The translations under genes and the position numbers were made by a program. A stretch of 64,000 nucleotides of DNA from the NCBI GenBank assembly GCA_037954235.1, contig JBBMOA010000017.1, positions 23,900,527 to 23,964,526 of the forward strand, written 5' to 3'. Of the stretch, positions 22,603 through 33,129 are shown piece by piece. This DNA comes from Aulostomus chinensis. Taxonomy: Eukaryota > Chordata > Actinopteri > Syngnathiformes > Aulostomidae. The number at the start of each line of letters is the position of its first letter. Position 1 is the stretch's first letter. The notes beneath the pieces were generated by a model, which was given only the letters and a program-made list of their open reading frames with translations, was not told where the DNA came from and made no database searches.

Positions 22603-25070
22603 CTCCAGCAACAATTCGTCACCAAAAAGAAGTGAATCAGATTCTGAAACCTTCAGCTTCTTCACTCTTGCATCGAAAAAATTTCTACATCGCAGGACCA
22701 AATACACTTCCATCCCTAATGTCTAATCAACACAAGCGTTCACCGCCTTCAGCGTCTCACAGATCAGCTTCCCTCCTCTCAGTCTCTGTCAGTAATCCGT
22801 CAACACACAAGCCCAACGTTGGAACTGCGAGCTCTTCCCTGGCTGCTCCTCCTGGGTTTGGGAGAGTCTGTTCTGTCACAACTGCTGAACTGAAGAGAGG
22901 ACCATCGTTTGCTGATATAATCCAGGAACATTCAACCCAAAGCCCAACTCTTAGTGACTCTTGCTGTAGTACTCATGGCAACTTAAAGTGCAAGAGTGCG
23001 GTTGCGCCAGCGCAATCATTCTCACTCGCTGGGCTTGCATCACAGCACCTGATCAGGAATACACACAGTCCACCCCAATCACAGAGCACTGGGACAACAG
23101 CAAGTGTGCACTTTGTTTCTAATTTAACTGAAACAACTCCGACATGCATAGGTGGGACTGTTGGGCCCTCTCAACTTGCACTGCAGCCTCAAACCAAGAG
23201 CAGCTCAGCTGTTCATCAGCCTCACAGCACCAAAACTACCCCAGCTGGCCTCTCTGAGCTGATCTCTTTATCACATTTGTCTTCTGAACACAAAGACAAA
23301 CCCTCATCCACCTCAAATGGGTCGCAGTGCTCCCTCACATCAGCAAAACCAGACAGGGCTGGCGTGATGGTAGGAAATACTATCGAGGATGGAAACAAAC
23401 CTGAGCTCCACCACAAACCATCCCATGAAAACATAGCACCAACTACGTTGGACCAGAGTTTTGATTTAAGGACACTCGTGGCCCCGTCACTGGAATCTCA
23501 TCACTCCCAGAACAGTCTCCAATCACCATCCTCTCCAACCCCTGTGGAACCAGGGCTGAGTTCTCTTTTTGCACAGCCATCGGTGTTTGCGATTGCTCTG
23601 ACGTATCAGAGCTGCAGGCAACAGAAGAGGAGAGATAGAGGAGAGAGAAAAATAAGAAGCCATCACGCATTTGTCCTTAAACTGCGGGCAAAACCCAAAG
23701 AGCAGCATAGCCCACTTCCACCTATTGTACCGTTCAGATTTGACACGCCATCACCTGATGATATTGTCCGAGCTACACAGAGAAAACCTTTAACAAGACC
23801 AAACTTTGCTTCCAAATTTTACACCAGACCACACCTTTCCACCAGGCCTTATACCAAACCAGACCTTTCCACCAGGCCTTTCATCAGGCCAGACCCTTCC
23901 ACCAGGCCTTTCACCAGACCAGAACCTTCCACCAGGCCTTTCACCAGGCCAGACCCTTCCACCAGGCCTTTCATCACACCAGACCCTTCCACCAGACCAG
24001 AACTTTCCACCAGACCAGACCCTTCCACCAGGCCTTTCAACACACCAGAACCTTCCAACAGGCCTTTCATCAGGCCAGACCTTTCCCCCAGGCCTTCCAC
24101 CAGACCAGAACCTTCCACCAGGCCTTTCACCAGACCAGAACCTTCCACCAGGCCTTTCACCAGACCAGAACCTTCCACCAGGCCTTTCACAAGACCAGAA
24201 CCTTCCACCAGGCCTTTCACCAGACCAGAACTTCCCATCAGGCCTTTCACCAGACCACACCTTTCCACCAGGCCTTACACAAGACCAGACCCTTCCACCA
24301 GACCAGAACTTTCCACCAGGCCAGACCCTTCCACCAGGCCTTTCACCACACCAGACCCTTCCACCAGGCCTTCCACCAGACCAGAACCTTCCACCAGGCC
24401 TTTCATCAGGCCAGAACCTTCCAACAGGCCTTTCACCATACCAGAACCTTCCACCAGGCCTTTAACCAGACCAGACCTTTCCGCCAGGCCTTTCATCAGA
24501 CCAGACCTTTCCGCCAGGCCTTTCATCAGACCAGAACTTCCCATCAGGCCTTTCACCAGACCACACCTTTCCACCAGGCCTTACACAAGACCAGATCCTT
24601 CCACCAGACCAGAACTTTCCACCAGGCCAGACCCTTCCACCAGGCCTTTCACCACACCAGAACCTTCCACCAGGCCTTTCATCAGACCAGACCCTTCCAC
24701 CAGACCAGAACCTTCCACCAGGCCTTTCATCAGGCCAGAACCTTCCACCAGGCCTTTCCCCAGGCCAGACCCTTCCACCAGGCCTTTCCCCAGGCCAGAC
24801 CCTTCCACCAGGCCTTTCCCCAGGCCAGACCCTTCCACCAGGCCTTTCACCAGGCCAGACCATTTCACCAGACCAGAACCTTCCACCAGGCCCTTCATCA
24901 GACCAGACCTTTCCACCAGGCCTTTCATCAGACCAGAACTTCCCATCAGGCCTTCCACCAGACCACACCTTTCCACCAGGCCTTACACAAGACCACAACT
25001 TCCCATCAGGCCTTTCACCAGACCACACCTTTCCACCTGGCCATTCACCAGACCAGATAAGAGGATATAA
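22603..25070 (+). CDS. hbs1l: HBS1L alternative terminal exon (SKI7-like short isoform) with an expanded T-R-P repeat tail
   Basis: The frame is open from 22539 to TAA at 25068-25070. No ATG occurs before codon 22719, so the exon is probably entered by splicing at an acceptor in 22555-22610. I place it after CTTTAG at 22603 as a guess, with CTCCAG (22608) an alternative. Numbering from the GTG codon at 22632, PPGFG is at residues 73-77, S-F-A-D-I-I-Q-E-H about 92-100, S-L-A-G-L-A-S-Q-H about 131-139, and a basic patch (RQQKRRDRGERK) about 329-340. F-D-T-P-S-P-D-D-I-V is at 370-379, followed by QRKPLTR. From memory of the family, the PPGF word, the L/H motifs and the FD-PSPDD box followed by a K/R-x-x-T-R end mark the HBS1L isoform 3 exon. 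That product lacks the GTPase domain and binds the RNA exosome and SKI complex in cytoplasmic mRNA decay. Residues about 388-808 are a decapeptide repeat. A separate SKI7-like duplicate gene is the main alternative. The sequence supports a coding terminal exon strongly and the family name moderately. Confidence 0.65.
23785..25059 (+). repeat. In-frame 30-bp coding minisatellite (P-S-T-R-P-F-T-R-P-D/E)
   Basis: The unit is about CCTTCCACCAGGCCTTTCAC plus CAGACCAGAC, 30 bp, giving ten residues. About 42 units occur, some shortened by 12 bp to six residues (P-S-T-R-P-E, L-S-T-R-P-D). Synonymous positions are nearly identical between units, showing recent homogenisation. A higher-order pattern beginning AACTTCCCATCA recurs at 24229, 24535, 24937 and 24997. 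Because the period is a multiple of three and rich in CC/GG, other frames on both strands stay open for hundreds of bases. Those are shadows. The peptide is Pro/Arg/Thr-rich, net basic and certainly disordered. Confidence 0.95.
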
Positions 25071-25350
25071 ACAGTGCTTGCATCAACGGTTGTTGATTAA
25101 TAGACACTCCAAGAATTAGAACCTGAGTTAAATATGTCTGTTAGTATATTTTGATCTTCATCTGTCATAAATCATTTGATTCATATTTATTGTGCGTGTC
25201 ATTTTAAGGGTGTGCATCATGTAAGAAGACTTGATACTCACATTTTTGTTTAATTATCTGTTTATTTTTGCTGCATAACTCTTAATAACGTATCCAGGTC
25301 TCATCTCTGACTTTACATCAGAAATCAATAAAATCTTCAGTGATGCCGAT
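25071..25350 (+). other. Probable 3' UTR of the SKI7-like transcript
   Basis: AT-rich sequence with multiple stops after the TAA. It contains the polyadenylation signal at 25327-25332 and a short GT-containing stretch after it. This fits an alternative last exon rather than an internal exon: I see no donor used before the stop. Confidence 0.55.
25327..25332 (+). promoter_or_regulatory. Polyadenylation signal AATAAA
   Basis: Canonical hexamer 257 bp after the stop codon of the SKI7-like exon. Its position suits transcript end formation at about 25345-25360. Confidence 0.55.
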
Positions 25351-26928
25351 CATCTCACACACACAGTCTCTTGGCCTTCGTCCTTGTGTTCAGCCATTGC
25401 CTATATCATGTCTTTCCATTGGTTGGTATGAGCAAGGACAGTAGCATTCTGTTCAGCAAGGTCACCTCTGGTACATTGTGGAGAGGAAACATATCTCATC
25501 ATGTGTTCCAGGCGTTCCACTGTTTTTTCAGAGAGCCTCGCTGTTTGTGGCTGCAACTGCAGTGGCATCCAAAAAGCTGTTCCTGGAGCTGGGCCTTTGT
25601 CTCTCTCGACCACACCCTTGCTGACGCTGCAACTCCATCAGTGCGTGTTGCTCTGTTGCTGCATCCTACCCTTCCTGCGAGTATTCCAATCTGCATCCAA
25701 TAACTACAGTTTCTACTTTACCCCCAATAGTTTTGGAACCAAAGAAAAACACCTGCCTATTTTCAAATTTTGCCACTGTGTTACAGAGGTATTGGTTTGC
25801 TCTAGTGAACACAGTCAGTGCTTCACTAATAAATTCTCCACCACAGAGGAAAGTTACCTCAGCCCATTGAATGGTCAGTGTCCTGCCATCCACACTCCTT
25901 CACTTGCTACGTCGATTGACAAATGAGGTTTGAATCAAACTGGACATACATCTCTATCAATCCTGCCTCTTTTTGACTCTATCACCCCCAAATCTTTTCT
26001 TTTTAATTGAACTGGAATAGTGACCTGTGAAATCCTTAAAATTATGGGGCACTAAAGCTTGAGGGAGACACATGGAGCAACTCACTGGGCAGGAGTGGAA
26101 CAAACAATTCGCAGGGAGACAGCAGTGTTTGTGATGTATGTGGCGCTTTCAGGCTTTGTTTCACAATAGCGCAATGATCCAGAAAGAAGCCAATTACCCA
26201 TGAAAAAGGAGGACTGGGTAAGTGTAGCGGTAGTAGATCTCAGGTAAACCTGAGAACTGGTTGGGTGTTAGCCGCAATCAGTAGGATTCAGATACATTTT
26301 CACTCACTAAACATGTCTTTCTAATGAGATGGCTGTAGGAGCCTGCTGTGCTGTGCTGGGGAAGAAGATCACGCTTAAAAAGATGCTTGAAAATGCAATG
26401 AAACACAACTGGAGAGTGAGCTGAAGTGATTACAGCTAATTGAAATGGAAATGAGCCACCTTTTACACTGTTGGATTTTCATACTCTTTGGCCTCCTGCA
26501 TCACAATTGTCCTCTTCTTTTTTGCCCATTAATTAAAGATTTACCTAGGGATACATACATTACTGCCTACATAAATTGATTACCTGTCTGCTCCAGCGAC
26601 GCGTCATTAAACGCTCGTCAAAGTCTGCCAACCCCACATCAAGCAGCTGAGGCCTGGAATTGGCTGCTCTCTCCCCTGCTACAAAAGACTGCATTGATTT
26701 CCATCAGAGGAGCTCTCATGTCCACTAAGCATTCACGGAGACCCTCACAGGATTCCAGTCACGTTTCACCTCGACTCCGAAACACATACGCTTGTGTACA
26801 CAGTCATTCTCACACACACGGTATTCACCTGATCTCACTAGAGAACTTACCAAAGTAAAGACATCGCGTCATAGTTTTACGTGTCCAGGATGTGTCCTTC
26901 AGTTCATTCTTAAATCACACTGGACGCG
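25351..26928. other. Unassigned sequence; one weakly coding-like frame
   Basis: A 141-codon + strand frame at 25501-25926 is the longest. Its second half (from about 25690) has a varied, protein-like composition including S-N-N-Y-S-F-Y-F-T-P-N-S-F-G. It has no recognisable motif, other frames overlap it, and its length is not beyond chance. No gene is called. The remaining sequence to 26928 shows nothing I can assign. Confidence 0.4.
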
Positions 26929-27235
26929 GGTGGTCAAGTTGGGTAAATTCCCTCAAGACCTTGCTGGGGTAACACATTCCTGTCAGTTAACAGTGACCTT
27001 GACCACCAGTTTTTCAGTCCCAGTGGACATTTGTGCCAAATCTCCCTCACAGGGCTCCTGACATGTAACATTAACAGTGACCTTGACCGTAAACATTTTA
27101 ACAACCAAATCTTTTTAATTTATCATCAAGTCCCAGTGCTCATTTCAGCCAAATTTGTAGAAATTTCCTCAGACACAGACAACCTGCAAACAAATGGCCT
27201 CAGGTGTTTGGCTTTTGCTTGCACGGAGGCTTAAA
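26929..27235. mobile_element. Degenerate fish interspersed repeat (GTGACCTTGACC type)
   Basis: Phrases such as AACAGTGACCTTGACC, AGTCCCAGTGGACATTTGTG, CCAAAT and the closing TTGCACGGAGGC match a common teleost repeat that I remember with 'gtgaccttgacc... gtgccaaat... gcggaggc' order. The 16-bp word AACAGTGACCTTGACC occurs at 26989 and again at 27073, so part of the element is duplicated or two copies are nested. Family not named. Confidence 0.5.
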
Positions 27236-27513
27236 AAGCAAAGGCAGCCAGTAGTCGGCTCACTAATTAAACAGTATTTAAAAAAAAAAAAAAAGAGTAC
27301 GGTGACAATAAATCATTCATCAACATTAATAGAGAGGCCTTGTTTAGAACACTAGCATCCAAGGTTGAACAGGGGTTAAGTGGAAGACGCAGATTCCAGC
27401 TGTTCATTTCAATATAACCTGCTTGTTTTAACTTTAAATTGTTTCTCTTTGTCTTAAGATGTTTGTCCATGATTCTTTGTGGCATAAAGCCTGTCTTGTA
27501 AACAAAGGGTGGT
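27236..27513. other. Unassigned sequence
   Basis: Contains a poly-A run near 27279-27293. No gene is seen. Confidence 0.5.
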
Positions 27514-27553
27514 CTGTGTGTGTGTGTGTGTGTTGGGTGGGGGGGTGGGGGGG
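27514..27553. repeat. (GT)n tract followed by G-rich quadruplex motif
   Basis: About ten GT units run into TTGGGTGG and then two seven-G blocks separated by single T. With the long G blocks subdivided, this satisfies the simple G-quadruplex pattern on the + strand. Confidence 0.8.
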
Positions 27554-30500
27554 TTCAACAGTAGGATGCAGCTTATTAACTCAGAGTGCTGCTCGTAAAA
27601 CTTGACTTAAAGCCACATATACGGCAATCTTTACTCTACAAATTGAGGCCATTTTAGCTCGCTAACTTCTCGGTGGATTTCAAGAAGACAGCATGGGTTA
27701 CTACCCGCAGACTGTAGAAGCATCTGATATAATGAGGGGCGAAGTTAAAAACGGCCCGTTCAGAGGGAAAGATCAATTGAGTCTAATAGGATGAAGTATA
27801 TATAGTTTAATATTGTAAATGTTCCACTAAAGGATTTCACTGAACACTTTGGATTTATGACATACATCTAGGGGTAATACAATCAACTGCAATGAGCAGA
27901 GTATGTTCCACAGTATATGATGAAATAGCAGCTAGGCCAAACAACAAACCTTTAAATACCATCACAGGAATGCCTTCTGACAGCACTTAAGAGACTCCCC
28001 CAGGTAATGTATGTTTATTTGACATGTGTACCCGGGATTCAGAGGAAGATCAAGCACCGCGTTGTCTCTCAAGGCGAACACCAAATTAATTATCAAAGAA
28101 ATGGATCACAAGGCTTCAGTCTGAAACCATTATATGAGGGAAGAAAGGGCTGCGCGGTGACAATGAAGATGTCAAATGGGCTTCACTGTGCTCATTAAAG
28201 AAAATGATTCAGCTCTTGATGTCCCTTTATTTCTTTGAAGCATTTGCTGCATGATTTGTGCTCTCAAACACACAGCAGCTCCCCTTAAGAGAGCAGGAAT
28301 TCACAAATAATGCAAACCAACATCTCAGTCACGGATGTATAGCTTGGGTTTTGTTATGTATTTTTTCGGTCGTAAGTATGCCAACCTGCCAAGGCAACAA
28401 GTGAAAATACTTTTTTTTTAAAGATTTATGAAAAAAGCTGAACTCCTCCTACATACATGTCCCCATATATCATTGTGTTTCTACGAGCCAGTCGTAATCG
28501 TAGTAGGCAGGCATGGTAGGCCCTTGTAAAATAATGTTGGGGGTGAACTCAATTTTATCCAGGACACTTTCTTATATATTTGTATTCGTTGTCCATATTT
28601 ACAACAGAGCTGTCTTATTTAATGATTCTTGCCATTTCCTGTGTGTAGTTTACTGCCAGCCGAAACAGTTTATTTCTGTTTCATGTAGCGAGGGAGACTC
28701 TGAAAAGAGCAGCACGCAAAAAAACGGAAAAGGCAGGGGATGCCGACTGAAAAAGTTACCCAGTAGCAAACTTCCAGTCACTCTGAGTACATGTCACATG
28801 ATATTTGTCTCATATTCAAGTGATATTTCACCCAAAAAGTATTTTTTTTTCTAAATTGGCTACTTGTCATTAGATGTCTTCAATCTATTTATTTATTTTT
28901 TCTCTGCATCGCTTTTGTCTTGGTGACTCCAGGATTCAGGATGCACTAACAGCCACATACTTGTCACTGGAAGGTACTGGCCTGTACAAACTCTCGAATG
29001 TGTCATCCAGTATCAGCCACATCTTCTGTAGCACAAACACTTTGATCTGAGCTAGAAACGACGTAACCGGTCCTTGACTCCGCGGCGTGAGCGTGACCAG
29101 CTGTGTTTTCAGATGAAATCCCGCCATCGAGCTCATCCAGCGGCTGGACCTCCACGGCTGCATGGGGTTCCTGGTAGCTGAGCCTCCATTTGCCTCTAGC
29201 AGCAAGTTCAGTATGTGACTGTCTGAATTCTGGATTCAACAAGATGTCATGCAGGAAAAATATCTTCTTCATGAGTTCAAGGCTTTTGGGTGACTATTAC
29301 TTGATGTAATGAGATACCACATAGTAGACAAATACAGAAATGTGTCTAAATTCATAGAAAAGTTGCAATACTTGCTCGTGGCCACCGCGTGTGTACGTAG
29401 CAGCAGAAGCACTATTTTAATCTGTTACATAAGTTGTCCTCCTTGTTTGTGCATAGCTCGCTGACAGGTTCTGCATTTCGCCCTGCAAGAGAGTATTTCG
29501 CGAGTCCCCTCATGTTATTTACAGCTCAGTCCCCTCCAGAGGCAAGAAACTTCCGTGATATTCGGAGTCATGATAGTGGCTCCTACCAGTATCTGGTGTA
29601 CCGGTTTGACCTGACACTGATGAGTTATGTCACTGTCAGACTAATGTACAGCCCCATTAGGGGCTATGCTTTGGAAGTTTGTAGCAATAGTTTGTCCACA
29701 TTGACTGCATTATGTACAACCCTGCAGAGGTAGCTGAGGTCAAGGAACGTAGCAGCTCCCCCTCTAACCGTTAAAACTATAAACTAGCACAAACATGAAA
29801 GTTAACAACATAAAAGAGCCACCATGGCGTGAGCAGGGATTATAGTGTTACCATGGAGAGGGCTCGGTCTAAGGAGAGTGGCAGCAATGGTCATCAGGCA
29901 GCCCAAACAAAATATAGAGAATATCTGCATCAGCCCCCCAATTCTAGCATCCGTCTGGCTCTACTTCAAAAATGTTAATGATGTCAGGGTGTTTGTTTTG
30001 TTACATCATCAAAGCACCCACCAAGCATGTTCTCAATTGACCCCACTCACCAACTCAGGCATTGATTAGTAGCCTCACATTCGTTTTAAGTCACGAAACT
30101 TTAGAGATGTGCAGTTGAGATCAAAATGAAGGCCGAGTTTGAGGATGGAAGCTATCCGGCCCATGAGCAGTGATGCAATAATGTAGTAATGACTACTGAG
30201 CACTCACACATCAGCAGGTCAACAGCTGGTGTGAGTCCTGCTTCGTTCTAGGGTTTCACAGCTATGCAGGTGATGCAGCACGCTCCGTGTGAGTACAATG
30301 AACCAGCTAGTTTTAGATTTCAAGTTAGTTCATTAAAGGGCAAAATTCAAAGCAACAATGAGCACAAAATCTAATCATCATGAAGGTGAAGTTGCTGACG
30401 TTTCCCTGGGATTGCAATGAGTGGAATTATTATCCTCTGGGGCCCAAGAGCAGAAGCGTGTATAAGGTGATTATAAACGAATAAATACCAAAGGCAACAC

Positions 30501-32722
30501 TTTACAGTTCCTCAAGATACTCTCTGTATTTCGCTGACAAAGCTCTGTTAATCCTGCCTGTACTGCCACCTTCTGATGTCATAATGGCGGATGAGCTGGA
30601 CGGACGCACTGAATGTCGAGGTGCAGATCCACCAGGCTGTTTTGACAGTACACAATTGAGGTAACCAAACGGAAGAAAGAAAGAAACCCAAAATGAATAG
30701 AAGCATTATTCTATATTATGCTTGAAAATCACTTCTTCTACAAAAAAAAGCATTTTCATCAGTTTTATGTCTGAAAATTAGTTTTCAGGAAACTAACCCT
30801 CATTCAAGAGTTAAAATGAAACAGTTTTCTTAATGAAAATAGAGGCTTTGATCCTTCTAATATGTTAGGTTATTCATAATAACGGATTAGTGCAAGACAG
30901 CGTGTAACATTTTCACTGAGAAAAAAGGTTCTTGGAGGTAAAGTGTGTGTGGAAGCTGTTTGTTGAACTCTCTGTTTGTCACTGTCAGCAATGTGAAATA
31001 AAACCAATCTGAGGCTATAATTACAGCACCACATTCATCTTCGCTACAGTCACAACACGAGTCGTTCACGGCGTCTTGGAGCTCCACAATATCAAAGGCA
31101 GGTGATGAAATCAGTGATACACATTCCCATTATTGAGAGAATCGATACCTGCAGAGGAATAATACTTCATGGTGACTGAAAGTTCCTCAACATCTGAGAG
31201 CACAGACAGCACAAACACAAATACAGCCTCCATTCAGAAAAACAGACATCCAGAATAAACAACAATAAAAAAAATTTAAAAAAAACACTCCAAATCCCAC
31301 CATGTCACTCGTAGACAAAAACATCAACATATGCAGATGTCTCCTCAACAAAGACACCGCAGCTCGGACTGTAATATCATTGTATGTGTCTGATGATCTG
31401 TCAGGCTTCCTCACAACCATCACCATCCATTATTCTTGGATTATTTTGTCACTGCTGCTGTTACTCTGATGTCAGTGTTCATTTGATGGGAGCCACTGTA
31501 GCTGCTCCTGCGTGTCCTCCTCATGTGCGACTGCTCATCAGTCAATCACATGACGCAACAACTGCTGATGCCAGGCACCCGCCACATCAGAGTTAGCATG
31601 CTCAATGAGGAGCAGGAGACACGCTGGCAGTTTGTACAGCACGGTGGGTCTTGTTTTGGTTTTTTTTAGTAAATTGAGCAAGTTGGTCTTATCTTACTTA
31701 CCCACACAAGCGCCCATCAGATTGGTTTATAGACAAATCCCCATTGTCTCACACATTGAATCGCCTGCTGTTTCCTAAACCGGCCGCTCACAGACTCAAA
31801 CCAACAGAATCACTCTTGTGATAAGGCACTTTTACAGAAAACCATCTTCTGGTCCTCGTTGTAATATCCCAGAGAAATAAAACCTGCTGAGCCCTAAGAC
31901 TTTTACAGATTTAAAATATGCCTGCTTCATATACAAGGTTTCCCATTAAAATAATTCATCAAGCAGAGGCCTGACCATAACTAGAGCTTACGTTCATGTT
32001 AGCTGCACCTGATGCAAAGTACCTGTGACTTTCTCTCCTCTGCTGTGGGTGATGGAGGAATTTTTTTTTTCCCTCTCCGTTAATTTGGTGAGAAAGGGCT
32101 CCGTAAGGTCGAACAGGTCAAAGGCTCAGTGTTTGTGCGAAGAATAATGTCTTGACGCCGGTAATCCTTCAGTCCTTAAGTTTGGTAGCTCACAGCCAAG
32201 GTCAGAGCTCACAGCCCTCTGGCAGGAGGTGATATCTCCAGGATAGGAAGTGGACAGATAACACCATGGTGCTCCTCTGAGTCAGAGGGCAAGTTCACAG
32301 GTGATGTGAATTCTGCATGATCTAATGCCATGTTGCTATGGTAACACACCTAAGATGGCTCATCTTCACACAAGTCTCTGGAGGTGAAAAGAAGTCCTCT
32401 TTTGATAGACTTTAATTCACTAACAGGTAATAGGGGGGTGGCTGGTTCTACAATTGAAACTGTCGATACAGAAGATGACGTCAGTGCCAATCTTTTTCAT
32501 CCAAGTTCTCAGGGGGTTTTTGATCTCAATCAATTAGCATTTTCTTCTATACTGTACTTGACAGGTAACTCTTTTCTTTTCATGCCACACTCTCAATCTA
32601 CTCCACTTTTCTACTTTTCTTACTTTACAAATAAAGATTTTTGCACACAAAACATAAAAATCTTCAGAAGGAGGATGTTTTGTTGAGAACCATCTAACGG
32701 GTAGGCCTCTACAAGTGTAATG
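27554..32722. other. Unassigned sequence, no gene supported
   Basis: Frames of 60-113 codons occur at 28513-28854, 28936-29272 (- strand) and 32384-32686. The - strand segment at 29003-29272 has a varied, protein-like composition but no clear splice pair. The 32384-32686 frame is flanked by GT donors (AACAGGTAATAG, GACAGGTAACTC) but lacks a convincing acceptor. Neither is called as a gene. Confidence 0.4.
32476..32483. promoter_or_regulatory. Perfect CRE palindrome TGACGTCA
   Basis: An exact full-site CREB/ATF motif. No promoter context is visible. A chance match is plausible at this window size. Confidence 0.3.
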
Positions 32723-32990
32723 GTGCGTTCCACTTGAACTGGGGTGCCAGAATTCCAAAGTTGGAAATTTCAACTGCAAACCGCCCTGAGGTCGGATTTC
32801 CGACAGGAAATTTGGAGGAACCCGACGCATATCTGAGATCACGATCCAAATGCCGGCTCAGTGTTGCTATGACATCTGCATACACAAAAATAGCAGTTGA
32901 AAGTGTGAACGCTTGAAACATCGACGCTGTGTGTTTTTCACTTTTCCCACTTCGACTGGAAACCCGTCAACGTGGGTGTGATCCTGCTCT
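32723..32990. mobile_element. Dispersed repeat with GTGCGTTCCACTTGAACTG head
   Basis: The head GTGCGTTCCACTTGAACTG and the phrases CTGAGGTCGGATTTCCGACA, GAACCCGACG and CACTTCGACTGGAAACCCG resemble a teleost dispersed repeat that I associate with non-autonomous hAT-like elements. Ends are approximate and no 8-bp duplication could be identified by eye. Confidence 0.45.
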
Positions 32991-33129
32991 CAAGTGTTGA
33001 GAGGAGCGTGGCGGGAGAGGGGTGGAAAGATCAGCTGATTGAACAAAACATTGGCAACAAGAATTATTACAAACCAGACAACCAGTTACTAGAAACACTC
33101 AATACCAAACAACAGCTGAACCAGCGTGG

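Noticed and set aside
22632..22634. GTG at 22632 as the translation start
   Set aside because: The frame stays open upstream to 22539 and GTG starts are not expected in a vertebrate gene. Entry by splicing is more likely.
23790..25028. Long - strand and second + strand open frames within the tandem array
   Set aside because: They follow automatically from a 30-bp stop-free period. Only the main frame continues the unique, family-like upstream sequence.
32384..32686. Coding exon reading S-P-L-L-I-D-F-N-S-L-T-G
   Set aside because: Two good donor-like GT sites exist, but no convincing acceptor or family motif was found.
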